Shown piece by piece: positions 9,051 to 17,056 of a DNA stretch of 64,000 bases (position 1 is the stretch's first letter; every line of letters starts with the position of its first letter). The translations under genes were made by a program, and so were the position numbers. A model generated the notes under the pieces. It saw nothing but the letters and a program-made list of their open reading frames with translations. It did no database searches and was not told where the DNA came from. Source of the DNA: Aldehydirespirator sp965248735 (GTDB lineage Bacteria; Actinomycetota; Acidimicrobiia; Acidimicrobiales; Aldehydirespiratoraceae); NCBI GenBank assembly GCA_965248735.1, contig OZ252146.1, positions 1,426,001 to 1,490,000 of the forward strand, given 5' to 3'.

Positions 9051-9446
9051 TCATGTCTCCACGAGGCGCAGCGGGGTATGGCGGGCGACAGCATCGAAGT
9101 CCCGATCGCGGTGCAGCACAGGAACATCGAGCCGGATGGCCGCCGCCGCGATCAAGGCGTCGATCGGTGATCGCACGGTCACGCCGCGCTGCCTCAGCTC
9201 CCGGTAGATCGTGGCGCCGTCGAGCCAGTCCAGCCTCGGAGCCATCGGCTCAAGATGCTGGGCCTCCAGCAGCCGCTGCGTGCGGGCGACGTTGTCGTGG
9301 CGGGCACCGGCCATCACCTCCAGCAGCACCGGATCGATCACGACCACCTCCTGCTTGGAGATGGCTTCACGCAGGCGCCGGGCCTGGCCCGATCCAGTTC
9401 CCTGCAGGAACTCGACCCAGGCCGAGGTGTCAGCCAGCAGCACCAC
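9051..9446 (-). CDS. PIN-domain toxin, VapC family
   Basis: A 131-residue PIN ribonuclease. The N-terminal LLADTSAWVEFL holds the first catalytic Asp, LLEVMAG the conserved Glu, and SPIDALIAAAA and HRDRDFDAVA the later acidic residues. It starts at GTG 9446, four bases after the stop of the ribbon-helix-helix antitoxin gene, as expected for a vapBC operon. It should cleave RNA (often tRNA) when released from the antitoxin. Confidence 0.85.
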   Translation of the reverse strand: MVLLADTSAWVEFLQGTGSGQARRLREAISKQEVVVIDPVLLEVMAGARHDNVARTQRLLEAQHLEPMAPRLDWLDGATIYRELRQRGVTVRSPIDALIAAAAIRLDVPVLHRDRDFDAVARHTPLRLVET

Positions 9447-9450
9447 GGCC

Positions 9451-9660
9451 TCAGCCCGCGAGCCTGGCGGCGCGCATAGCGTCGAGGTCGCCGTCCCAAC
9501 CGGCGCCCTCCATTTCGAGCTGATCCTCGACGCTCATCGGCCCGCCGCCCAGCAGGCGCTCGAGCGCGAGATGCACCGCCTGACGCTTGGTGCGCAGCCC
9601 GAACGCCCGCATGGCCCGCTCCACAAGCTCGTCGTCGATGTCAATGTTGGTCCGACTCAC
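9451..9660 (-). CDS. VapB-type ribbon-helix-helix antitoxin
   Basis: A 69-residue antitoxin. SRTNIDIDDELVERAMRAFG is the classical VapB DNA-binding opening, followed by TKRQAVHLALERLL; the acidic tail (MSVEDQLEMEGAGWDGDL) would wrap the toxin. An in-frame ATG at 9675 exists, but a -10-like TATGCT on the minus strand (9672-9667) ends six bases before GTG 9660, which suggests a leaderless mRNA starting at 9660. A short inverted repeat, TACAC/GTGTA, lies across 9671-9686 and may be the operator. Confidence 0.8.
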   Translation of the reverse strand: MSRTNIDIDDELVERAMRAFGLRTKRQAVHLALERLLGGGPMSVEDQLEMEGAGWDGDLDAMRAARLAG

Positions 9661-9743
9661 GACACTAGCATACACATACAGGTGTACAGCGTGAGTCCGC
9701 TAGCGCCCGCTTGGCCCAGCGTCCTCGCCCGAGACTGAGCTCG

Positions 9744-10154
9744 TCAGGGTCGCATCTCGACGAATCCGGCCGCGGCGAAGTCGTTGTCGAACGCCAAAGC
9801 CTCGCGAAGCCGTCGAGCCCGCATCACCTCGAAGCTCGTCGCGTCGACGAACGAGTACTCCCGCTCATCGTGGCGGCGCAACCAGCGCCATGCCCTCGAC
9901 TCATCCTCTGCGGTGACAGCATGCACCATCAGCTTGCCGGCCGACCTAAGATCCTCAACCCTGTCGATGAAGCCGACTGCGGCGTGGTGACTGGCTCTTC
10001 GCCGCAAGAAGGTCCACGTCTCGCCCACGACGAGATTCGTGGTGAGCACCTGCTCACCCGCGCGGACAACTGCGAGCATCGCCAGCGCGTCGCGGCGGCG
10101 GCTGTCGGCAGGCAGGACCAAGGCTGCCCACCAGCTCGTGTCGGCGAACTTCAC
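9744..10154 (-). CDS. PIN-domain toxin
   Basis: A 136-residue PIN protein. The first acidic residue is in KFADTSWWAALVL, VGETWTFL carries the conserved Glu, and EYSFVDATSFEVM plus AFDNDFAAAGF the last acidic pair, all in the usual order. The start GTG 10154 overlaps the antitoxin stop by four bases (GTGA), so translation is coupled. The sequence is clearly different from the neighbouring VapC, so this is a separate module and not a recent duplicate. Confidence 0.85.
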   Translation of the reverse strand: MKFADTSWWAALVLPADSRRRDALAMLAVVRAGEQVLTTNLVVGETWTFLRRRASHHAAVGFIDRVEDLRSAGKLMVHAVTAEDESRAWRWLRRHDEREYSFVDATSFEVMRARRLREALAFDNDFAAAGFVEMRP

Positions 10155-10381
10155 AGGCCGTAGACGATGTCGTCTATCTCACCGGGCTCGACGCTCACAC
10201 CAGCAGGACCGAAGCCAGCCATGGCCATCCATGGGTCGTCGCCCGTGTCAGGTCCCTCGGCGGGCAGGACCGCGGCCAAGCCTCTCCGGATCAGCTCGGA
10301 CTTCGAGATCCCCAGCCGCCGTGCCTCCGCCGCGGCCTGGGCGTCGAGTTCCTCGGGCATCGTGATAGTCACCGCCTTCAT
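10151..10381 (-). CDS. Ribbon-helix-helix antitoxin
   Basis: A 76-residue protein with an RHH fold: MKAVTITMPEELDAQAAAEA, then GISKSELIRRGLAAVLP. The acidic end (EPGEIDDIVYGL) is the likely toxin-binding tail. The longer frame begins at 10396, but ATG 10381 gives the standard family start. A -10-like TATCAT on the minus strand (10393-10388) lies six bases before it, pointing to leaderless translation. A CTACATGTAG palindrome sits at 10413-10422. Confidence 0.8.
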   Translation of the reverse strand: MKAVTITMPEELDAQAAAEARRLGISKSELIRRGLAAVLPAEGPDTGDDPWMAMAGFGPAGVSVEPGEIDDIVYGL

Positions 10382-10434
10382 GGTCACATGATACATATTT
10401 CACGTTACAAGCTCTACATGTAGGCGCTGGCGTC

Positions 10435-10535
10435 TTGCCTATCGGTCTACGAACTCCAGCAGCGATCCTTCCACCCCCATAACCTAGCAGGCGATAAATC
10501 ATGACACAACTTAAAAAGATATGAAAATTAAGAAC
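10435..10535 (-). pseudogene. Degraded copy of the coiled-coil gene's start and leader
   Basis: Bases from about 10449 match 5607 onward: AACTCCA(C/G)(A/C)AGCGATCCTTCCAC, a CATGA(T/C)(G/A)CAACT stretch, then GATATGAAAAT. On the minus strand this is the 5' leader and first codons of the small coiled-coil protein at 5245-5619; the frame then breaks after about eight codons. It separates a TA pair from the semialdehyde dehydrogenase. I infer a truncated duplication of a promoter-plus-start fragment. Confidence 0.6.
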
Positions 10536-10540
10536 CAGGA

Positions 10541-12109
10541 TCAGTGCTGTGGTTTGCCGTTGATGCGGCGAGGGAGCGACAGGGGGTTGCCGTCGCGGAC
10601 CGCCTCCGGCAGCAGGGCCGGCGGGAAGTTCTGGTAGCACACCGGGCGCTGGAACCGGCGTATCGCCAGGGTGCCCACCGACGTGGAGCGGGGATCGGAC
10701 GTGGCCGGGAACGGCCCGCCGTGCACCATGGCGTGGTTGACCTCCACCCCCGTGGGCCAGCCGTTGGCGATCAGCCGGCCGGCCTTGCGCTCCAGCAGCG
10801 GCACCAGCTCGGCTGCGGCCTCATGGTCGGACTCGGCCATGTGGATCGTGGCGGTCAGTTGCCCGGGCAGCGCCTCCAACACAGCCCGCAGATCGTCGAT
10901 CGACTCGTAGGCGGCCACCAGCCCGGCCGATCCGAACACCTCCTCCTGCAGATCGGGCGATTCCAGCACCTGGGCCGCGGCGGCCCGGAACAGCACCGGC
11001 GCGGGGGCGTTGGCCGACTCCCCGGCCTGGCCCGAGCACACCCGGGCCGCGCCGGCCGCCTCCAGCCTCGACAGGCCCTCGTCGTAGGCACCGCGGATGC
11101 CGGCCGTCAGCATCACCTGGCCGCTCTGCTCGGCCACGGCCGAGCCGATGGCCTCCACCAGCGCGTCGGCCGGCGCGGGGGCCAGCAGCAGACCCGGGTT
11201 GGTGCAGAACTGGCCCGCTCCCAGAGTCAGCGACCCCACATACCCGGCGGCGAAGCTGTCCAGGTCTCCGGCGGCCGCTCCGGCCAGCACGACCTGCGGG
11301 TTGATGCTCGACATCTCGGCGTACACCGGGATGGGCTCGGCCCGGGCGGCCGCGGTGGCCATCAGCGCGGTCCCGCCCGCCTGCGACCCGGTGAAGGCGA
11401 TGGCCTTGATCGCGGGGTGGGCGGCCAGCGCCTGACCCACCGTGCGGCCCGGCCCGAACAGCAGCGAGTACACGCCGTCGGGCAGCCCGCAGGACCGCAC
11501 CGCCTCCGCCACCGCCGATCCGGCCAGCTCGGCCGTTCCCGGGTGAGCATTGTGGGCCTTGACGATCACCGGGCAGCCCGCAGCCAGCGCGGAGGCGACA
11601 TCACCGCCCGCGGCCGAGAACGCCAACGGGAAGTTGCTGGGGCCGAACACCGCCACCGGGCCCACGCCGATGTGGCGCTGGCGCACGTCCGGCGCGGGCA
11701 GCGGTGCCCGGTCGGGCTGGGCCTCGTCGATGCGCACCCCCTGGTGCGAGCCGGCTCGAACCTCGCGGGCGAACAGCCGGACCTGGTTCGTGGTCCGCCC
11801 GTGCTCGCCCTCAAGCCGGGCCAGCGGCAGCCCGCTCTCGGCATGGGCCCGGGCCACGATCTCGTCGCGGCGGGCGTCGAGGTTGGCTGCGATCGTCTCC
11901 AAGAACAAGGCCCGCTCGGCGGGCGCGGTGTCCCGGAAGGCATCGAAGGCCGCGCCGGCGCCGGCCGCGGCCGCGTCCACGGCCGCCTCGGTGACGAAGG
12001 CGAACCCCGGATCCAGGTCCTGGCCCGAGGCCGGGTCGACGGCCCGGATCGACTCCCCCGAGCCGTCCCCGTCCCAGCCGGCAATGATCGATCGTCCTGT
12101 CAGGCTCAC
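10541..12109 (-). CDS. 2,5-dioxovalerate (2-oxoglutarate semialdehyde) dehydrogenase-like ALDH
   Basis: A 522-residue NAD(P)-dependent aldehyde dehydrogenase resembling the 2-oxoglutarate semialdehyde dehydrogenases (EC 1.2.1.26) of sugar-acid oxidation. GPVAVFGPSNFPLAFSAAGG near 150 and the FTGSQAGG turn bind cofactor, YAEMSSINPQVVL near 264 carries the general-base Glu, and GAGQFCTNPGLLL near 302 the nucleophilic Cys. ATG 12169 is in frame, but GTG 12109 behind AAGGAGAGG is the better start. It would turn 2-oxoglutarate semialdehyde into 2-oxoglutarate, the last step of a Weimberg-type pathway. It is transcribed toward the TA pairs, separate from the PhyH gene. Confidence 0.75.
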   Translation of the reverse strand: MSLTGRSIIAGWDGDGSGESIRAVDPASGQDLDPGFAFVTEAAVDAAAAGAGAAFDAFRDTAPAERALFLETIAANLDARRDEIVARAHAESGLPLARLEGEHGRTTNQVRLFAREVRAGSHQGVRIDEAQPDRAPLPAPDVRQRHIGVGPVAVFGPSNFPLAFSAAGGDVASALAAGCPVIVKAHNAHPGTAELAGSAVAEAVRSCGLPDGVYSLLFGPGRTVGQALAAHPAIKAIAFTGSQAGGTALMATAAARAEPIPVYAEMSSINPQVVLAGAAAGDLDSFAAGYVGSLTLGAGQFCTNPGLLLAPAPADALVEAIGSAVAEQSGQVMLTAGIRGAYDEGLSRLEAAGAARVCSGQAGESANAPAPVLFRAAAAQVLESPDLQEEVFGSAGLVAAYESIDDLRAVLEALPGQLTATIHMAESDHEAAAELVPLLERKAGRLIANGWPTGVEVNHAMVHGGPFPATSDPRSTSVGTLAIRRFQRPVCYQNFPPALLPEAVRDGNPLSLPRRINGKPQH

Positions 12110-12251
12110 TGTGCCCTCTCCTTGCCGTCTGAACTCCAGTCCTAGCGTTGCGACAGTAACGGTTCGCACAGCCTGGCAAGGAGGCGCGGCCCGATCACGC
12201 CGCCGGCCCGATCACGGCGTGGACTCGGCAACACCAAGCCTGTGCTTGCCG

Positions 12252-12291
12252 AGCCTGTGCCTACGGTGGACAGCCTGTGCCTACGGTGGAC
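12252..12291. repeat. Two 20-bp direct repeats
   Basis: GCCTGTGCCTACGGTGGACA occurs twice head to tail just beyond the 3' end of the PhyH gene, with a related AGCCTGTGCTTGCC just before. It is short and of unknown role. Confidence 0.7.
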
Positions 12292-12306
12292 AGAAGGTGT
12301 ACGCCC

Positions 12307-13221
12307 TCACGCGATCATCCGGGCTCTGTGCTCGCGGACGCTGGCTTCCCACTGCGGCCACGTGGGCCGTGCCTCCTCGGGGAGCACCACGAAGGGGACG
12401 TCTCCGGCCTTGAGGCTCCCGTTCTCGACGAACTCCGCCTGGGCGCGCTGCCTGCTGTTGACCGCCGCGCTGGCCGGGGTCGGGATATACCGGAAGTCGA
12501 CGCTCCAGCGGCAGGACCGGGTCGTGTTCTGTTTGCTGGCGTGGACGCACAGATTGGAGAAGAACAACGCACCGCCCAGCTGCACCGGGACCGGGACCGG
12601 GGTGCCGCGAGCCTCGACGTCCTCGGAGACCCGGACGTTGCGGTCCTCTCCCCGCACCGCATCCAACAGACCCCAGCGGTGACTGCCCGGAATCACCCAG
12701 CAGCACCCGTTCTCAACCGTGGCCGGAACCAGCGGCACCCACACGCTGACCATGTGCAGGTCCGCGGTGCGCTTGTCCACCTCGCCCACCTCGGCCTGGT
12801 CGAAGTAGTGGCTGTCCTGGTGCCAGGGAAACGACGCGAGCACGCTGCCGGGAAGCTTCGTGCGCAACGAAGGGCTGGACACAACAGAAACCTCGCCTCC
12901 GAGCAGCAGACCCACGATGCGAAGGATCCCCGGATTGGTGTACAGGCCGTAGAACTCGGGCCCGAACGTTCCGAACCCCCAGTCCCGCGGCGAGATGCCC
13001 TGCTCCTCGCAGATGGCGGCATATCGACGCTCGAACGGCTCGTCCCGGTACAGGGAGGCCAGATCACCCCTGGCGTATTGCTCGTGCGCGTACCCGTCGA
13101 CCTTGGACCCGATGAAGCCCCGCATCGGCTCCAGGTCCGTGTCGCTGATGATGTCTTCGACCACCACGCAACCGTCGCGCCGGTAGCGGTCGACGACCTC
13201 CTGGTCGCTCTTTAGCTCCAT
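12307..13221 (-). CDS. Phytanoyl-CoA dioxygenase family oxygenase
   Basis: A 304-residue Fe(II)/2-oxoglutarate oxygenase. The iron triad is visible as WHQDSHYF near 133-140 (His, Asp) and a second His in NLCVHASKQN near 225; SCRWSVDFRY just after it holds the Arg expected to bind 2-oxoglutarate. ENGCCWVIPGSHRWG is the usual PhyH core. It is divergent from the GntR gene across a short promoter region holding a GATGTAT-ATATC-ATGCATC palindrome, so it is a likely GntR target. Bacterial PhyH proteins act on many small substrates, and this one cannot be named. Confidence 0.8.
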   Translation of the reverse strand: MELKSDQEVVDRYRRDGCVVVEDIISDTDLEPMRGFIGSKVDGYAHEQYARGDLASLYRDEPFERRYAAICEEQGISPRDWGFGTFGPEFYGLYTNPGILRIVGLLLGGEVSVVSSPSLRTKLPGSVLASFPWHQDSHYFDQAEVGEVDKRTADLHMVSVWVPLVPATVENGCCWVIPGSHRWGLLDAVRGEDRNVRVSEDVEARGTPVPVPVQLGGALFFSNLCVHASKQNTTRSCRWSVDFRYIPTPASAAVNSRQRAQAEFVENGSLKAGDVPFVVLPEEARPTWPQWEASVREHRARMIA

Positions 13222-13265
13222 ACGCCACCCCCCGAGGCGTCGCTCGCATTGGACCGCACTGCCCG

Positions 13266-13284
13266 GATGTATATATCATGCATC
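13266..13284. promoter_or_regulatory. Probable GntR operator in the PhyH/GntR divergent promoter
   Basis: GATGTAT-ATATC-ATGCATC: 7-base arms with one mismatch around a 5-base centre. It lies 45 bp upstream of the PhyH start and 29 bp upstream of the GntR start. Arm sequence and spacing match the larger palindrome at 28664-28694, and both resemble the ATGTATACAT-type sites known for FCD-class GntR proteins. Confidence 0.6.
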
Positions 13285-13312
13285 GCACTGGAGGCAAGGG
13301 GGTCAACGCCGG

Positions 13313-13987
13313 GTGGGTCCTTCCCGACTAGCGCCGCTATCGCGCAAGAATCTGAGCGAGCAGATCATCGACGCGATCCGAGACGCCATAGTTGAGGGCC
13401 GTTTCCGATCCGGTGACAAGATCCCCGAAGCCGACCTGGCCGAACAGCTCGGAGTGAGCCGCACCCCCATCCGGGAAGCCTTCAAGCTGCTCGAACAGCA
13501 GGGCCTGATCGAGATCCGGCCCAAGAACGGCACGTACGTGGCCAGCATGAACCGGGCCGAGGCCGAAGACGGGCTTCACGTCAGGGCGGCTCTCGAGGTG
13601 CTTGCCGTGCGCCAGGCTCTCGAGCGACTCTCGCAGCAGCAATGGGACCAGCTCTGCGGCCGGTATCAAGCCATGCTGGAGGACGCCTGGCACGCCGCCG
13701 CGACCAGCGATGCGGTCGCCGGCATCGAGTTCGACATCGCCTGGCACACGCTGCTCGTCGAATCGGCCGGAAATCAGGCTCTGGCCCGGACCTGGTCGAT
13801 GGCCGGCCTGTCCAATCTCATCTGGTCGTTCGAGTTCGACCTCTATCCCCTCGACGATGTTGCCTTCAAGTCGTGGGTGCTTCGACACGTCGAATTCCTG
13901 GACGTGCTGCGGGGCCGCGACCCGGACGCATGCGAGGAGGCCGTCCGTTCTCACATTCTCATCAAGGTGGACGACGTCGATGGCTGA
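13313..13987 (+). CDS. GntR-family regulator, FadR/FCD type
   Basis: A 224-residue repressor or activator. The winged helix at residues 10-75 contains GRFRSGDKIPEADLAEQLGV and SRTPIREAFKLLEQQGLI; the FCD effector domain (about 85-215) shows HVRAALEVLAVRQAL, FDIAWHTLLVESAGN and VLRHVEFLDVL, with the His/Asp residues that bind metal or a carboxylate. The GTG start has no clear SD but sits after an operator-like palindrome, so autoregulation is likely. The ABC transporter operon follows on the same strand and a PhyH gene lies opposite. FCD regulators usually sense organic or sugar acids, which fits the sugar-acid enzymes around it. Confidence 0.85.
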   Translation: MGPSRLAPLSRKNLSEQIIDAIRDAIVEGRFRSGDKIPEADLAEQLGVSRTPIREAFKLLEQQGLIEIRPKNGTYVASMNRAEAEDGLHVRAALEVLAVRQALERLSQQQWDQLCGRYQAMLEDAWHAAATSDAVAGIEFDIAWHTLLVESAGNQALARTWSMAGLSNLIWSFEFDLYPLDDVAFKSWVLRHVEFLDVLRGRDPDACEEAVRSHILIKVDDVDG

Positions 13988-14106
13988 TGCCGTGCCGACT
14001 CCCGCCAGACCAGATTCGAGCCCATCGACTCGACCGCTGAGCGCTCAGCACAATCAAAAGCAAATAACGGAAAGCAAATAGCGAACACACAGTTCAGGAG
14101 GAACCA

Positions 14107-15810
14107 GTGTCAAACAGCGAATCAAATGGAATCATCAAGCGCACTCTGAGCAGGCGCAAGTTCAACATGATCGCCGGTGGCTCGGTGCTGCTGGCCGCCT
14201 GCGGCGACTCGGGAGACTCGGCCGAGCCGGCGGCCGCCACTACCACCGCGGCGCCGGCCACCACCACCGAGGCAGCCGCGCCGGCCGTCACCACCACCAT
14301 CGCGCCGGCCACCACGACCACCGTCGCCGCGACCACCACCACCGCGGCCGGCGCAGCCCCGACCACGACCACCACCGCCGCGCCCCGACCCCTCAAGACG
14401 CTGCGCTTCGGCATGACCCAAGGCGTCACGTCCGCTGACACGCTCGATCCCGCCTACCGGACATCGAGTTCCGACGGCCTGTTCCAAGCGTTGATCCAGG
14501 AGCAGATCGTCCGCCTGGACGAGAACCTCACGCCAACTCCGCATCTAGCCGAGAGCTGGGAGGCCAACGCCGACGGCACCGAGTGGGTCTTCAACCTGCG
14601 CGAGGGGATCACTTTCCACGACGGCAAGCCGTTCGTGGCTGCCGACGTGGTGTACACGTACCAGCGGCTCCTCGACCCCGAGGTGGCCTCGCCGGGCGCG
14701 GGCAACCTGCCCGGCCTCGAGTCCGACGGGGTGTTCGCCAGGGACGACCACACGGTGGTCATGCGGCTCACCGCGCCCAACGTGGACTGGCCCGCCACCA
14801 TCACCAACTCCCACACGCGGATCGTGCCCGAGGGCGCCACCAATGCCGATCTGGCCCCCCAGAGCCACGGGACGGGGGCATACAGGATCGACGAGTTCGT
14901 ACCGGGCGAGATCAGCACCGTCTTCGAGAGAAACGAGAACTACTGGCAGCCCGGCTTCCCCAAGGTCGACTTCTTCGAGGTGATCGCCGTAACCGAGACG
15001 GAGGCCCAGCTGGCCGCCATCAGGGGCGGGCAGGTGGACATCTTGTCGAGGGCCCCTGCGACGGCGTTGGACGATCTCGACGCCCACGCCGACATCATGG
15101 TCGTCACCAACCCCATCGGCAGCTCCTCGGTCGCCTACTGCCAGATCGACACCCCGCCCTTCGACAACAACGACTTGCGCCTGGCCATCAAGTACGCGAC
15201 CAACCGCCAGCAGCACAGCGACCTCGTGTACGGGGGACGGGCCCACCAGATGAACGACATCCCCCTGCCGTCGCTCATCCGGTTCGGCCTGGAGGGCACG
15301 CGCGAGCACAACGTGGCCATGGCCAGGGAGCACCTCAACCGAGCCGGCTACCCCGACGGCATCGACTTGACGCTCACGCTGGCCTCCATGGAGGACTGGA
15401 TCGAGTGGACCCAGGTCTGGCAGCAGCAGCTGGCCGAGGTCGGCATCAATGTCGAGCTGGACGTCACCCCGGCCGACACCTACTGGGGCGACCAGTGGCT
15501 ATCCGCGCCCTTCGCCATGACCGGCTGGAACGTCCGCACCGTAGACCACGGCCTCGGCCTGTGGTACCAGTCCGACGCCGACTGGAACGAGACCCACTGG
15601 GCTGACGAGCAGTTCGACGCCGACCTTGCCGCCGCCCGGTCCACCACCGACGAGGCCGAGCGGACCAGGCTCTACGCCAAGATGCAGCAGCAGATCATCG
15701 ACGAGGGCGACCACTTCGTGCCCAACATGTTCGGCCTGAGCAGCGCAGTGCGCACCAACGTGACCGGCTGGCAGCCCCGCGGGGTGTACTACACCATCGA
15801 CGTCGCCTGA
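14107..15810 (+). CDS. ABC transporter substrate-binding lipoprotein, family 5
   Basis: A 567-residue exported binding protein of the peptide/oligosaccharide (SBP_bac_5) family. The N-terminus combines a twin-arginine motif, SRRKFNM (residues 15-21), with a lipobox LLAAC (Cys32), so it may be exported folded by Tat and then lipidated. An A/T-rich linker (about 33-95) follows. TPTPHLAESWEANADGTEWV and FNLREGITFHDGKPF are the family's hallmark. GTG 14107 sits behind AGGAGGA. It is the first gene of a five-gene importer operon; 33 bases earlier the frame of a short ORF ends, which I do not consider a gene. Confidence 0.9.
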   Translation: MSNSESNGIIKRTLSRRKFNMIAGGSVLLAACGDSGDSAEPAAATTTAAPATTTEAAAPAVTTTIAPATTTTVAATTTTAAGAAPTTTTTAAPRPLKTLRFGMTQGVTSADTLDPAYRTSSSDGLFQALIQEQIVRLDENLTPTPHLAESWEANADGTEWVFNLREGITFHDGKPFVAADVVYTYQRLLDPEVASPGAGNLPGLESDGVFARDDHTVVMRLTAPNVDWPATITNSHTRIVPEGATNADLAPQSHGTGAYRIDEFVPGEISTVFERNENYWQPGFPKVDFFEVIAVTETEAQLAAIRGGQVDILSRAPATALDDLDAHADIMVVTNPIGSSSVAYCQIDTPPFDNNDLRLAIKYATNRQQHSDLVYGGRAHQMNDIPLPSLIRFGLEGTREHNVAMAREHLNRAGYPDGIDLTLTLASMEDWIEWTQVWQQQLAEVGINVELDVTPADTYWGDQWLSAPFAMTGWNVRTVDHGLGLWYQSDADWNETHWADEQFDADLAAARSTTDEAERTRLYAKMQQQIIDEGDHFVPNMFGLSSAVRTNVTGWQPRGVYYTIDVA

Positions 15811-15826
15811 CGGATCACAACCTGGG

Positions 15827-15851
15827 CGCCGGCGGGTGGCGCCCGCCGGCG
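15827..15851 (+). terminator. GC hairpin after the binding-protein gene
   Basis: A perfect 10-bp stem (CGCCGGCGGG / CCCGCCGGCG) with a 5-base loop starts 17 bases after the stop codon. There is no T-run. Inside an operon such hairpins usually protect the upstream message or cause partial termination, giving more binding protein than permease. Confidence 0.6.
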
Positions 15852-15857
15852 ACACCC

Positions 15858-15956
15858 AGAGGCCGAGCGGATAGGCCGCAGTCGTCCGAGGGCAATGCAA
15901 GGCGCTGAGCGGGGCCGTGGCCCGAGCGGCCCGTGAGCGCAGCGAACGAGAGCGGA
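15858..15956. repeat. Dispersed repeat, copy 1
   Basis: It contains GAGGCCGAGCGGATAGGCC and, further on, GGCCCGAGCGGCCCGTGAGCG with CGAACGAGAGCGG. The same words recur in order at 20298-20380 and, partially, at 20455-20500, so the operon is bracketed by copies of one repeat element. No ORF or terminal inverted repeats identify it as an insertion sequence. Confidence 0.65.
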
Positions 15957-16066
15957 AGACACGTGTGGTTCAATGCAGACATGCTGTGGGCCCTCAAGCC
16001 GACTCCAGCCTCCTCGGTCGCCCGCCGGCGGGCACCGGTAGCGCATAGCACCCACATCGGCTCATA

Positions 16067-17056
16067 GTGCATTTCGTCCGCGTCACCGGACAACGCTCTG
16101 TGCTGGCGATCGTCGCCCTCTTCGCGGTATCGCTGATCACCTTCTGGGCGGTCGAGCTGCTCCCGGGCGACGCCGCCACCCGGATGCTCGGCCGCCAGGC
16201 GACCCCGGAGCGGGTGGCGCACTTCCAGGAGCAGATGAACCTCGACTCGCCCGCGGTGGAGCGCTACACGACCTGGATCACCGGCTTCGTGCAGGGGGAC
16301 TGGGGCGAGTCGCTGGTGCAGGCCCGACCGAAGACCGAGGGGGCGCCCGCCGGGCGGATCAACCGATCTGTGACCGACATAATCGTCCCGCGCCTGTCCA
16401 ACACGCTGCAGTTGGCCGCGACGGCTCTGGTCATGTACGTCCCGCTGAGCCTGATAACGGGGATCGTCACCGCCGTCTACCGCGACCGGGCCTTCGCGAC
16501 TGGCCTATCGACGTTGCTGATCCTGGGTTGCGCGGTGCCCGACTTCGTGATCGCCATATTCCTGCTGATCATCTTCGCGGTGACGCTCGAATGGTTCCCC
16601 GCGCTCTCGCTCATCGACCAGGCCGAGTCGTTCGGGGCCCAGCTCAGGATGATGACCCTGCCCGCGGTGACGCTGACGCTGGCCATGACCGGCTTCGCGG
16701 TGCGCCAGATGCAGGCCAGCCTTCTGTCCGTGCTGAACTCCGACTACGTGCAGTTCGCCACCCTCAAGGGCCTGCCCCGGCGAAAGGTGATGCTCCGGCA
16801 CGCGCTGCCCAACGCCCTGGGCCCGGCCCTGCGGGCCACCGTGATCAACGTCGTGTGGCTCGTCGGCGGGGTGGTGCTGGTGGAGGTTGTGTTCACCTAT
16901 CCGGGCATCGGGCTGCTGCTGCTCGACGCGCTGCGACTGCTGGACACTCCGGTGATCCTGGCCTCGACCATGATCCTGGCCGGCGTCTACGTACTGTGCA
17001 ACCTGGGTGCCGACCTGGTGGCGGCCGCGCTGAACCCCCGTCTGAGGACCGGCTGA
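16067..17056 (+). CDS. ABC permease, DppB/OppB type
   Basis: A 329-residue inner-membrane permease with about six membrane segments: VLAIVALFAVSLITFWAVEL near the N-terminus, then segments in LVMYVPLSLITGIVTAVY and LILGCAVPDFVIAIFLLIIF, and a last one in ILASTMILAGVYVLCNLGA. LPRRKVMLRHALPNALGPAL near 235-254 is the EAA loop that docks on the ATPases. The GTG start lacks a clear SD. It is followed by the second permease with a one-base TGATG overlap. Confidence 0.9.
   Translation: MHFVRVTGQRSVLAIVALFAVSLITFWAVELLPGDAATRMLGRQATPERVAHFQEQMNLDSPAVERYTTWITGFVQGDWGESLVQARPKTEGAPAGRINRSVTDIIVPRLSNTLQLAATALVMYVPLSLITGIVTAVYRDRAFATGLSTLLILGCAVPDFVIAIFLLIIFAVTLEWFPALSLIDQAESFGAQLRMMTLPAVTLTLAMTGFAVRQMQASLLSVLNSDYVQFATLKGLPRRKVMLRHALPNALGPALRATVINVVWLVGGVVLVEVVFTYPGIGLLLLDALRLLDTPVILASTMILAGVYVLCNLGADLVAAALNPRLRTG

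Noticed and set aside
13980..14081. A 33-codon ORF after the GntR gene
   Set aside because: It only overlaps the end of the regulator and has no conserved feature; the binding-protein gene has its own strong SD.
15861..15956. A tRNA- or small-RNA-like segment
   Set aside because: No cloverleaf can be drawn, and the sequence recurs as a dispersed repeat at 20.3 kb.
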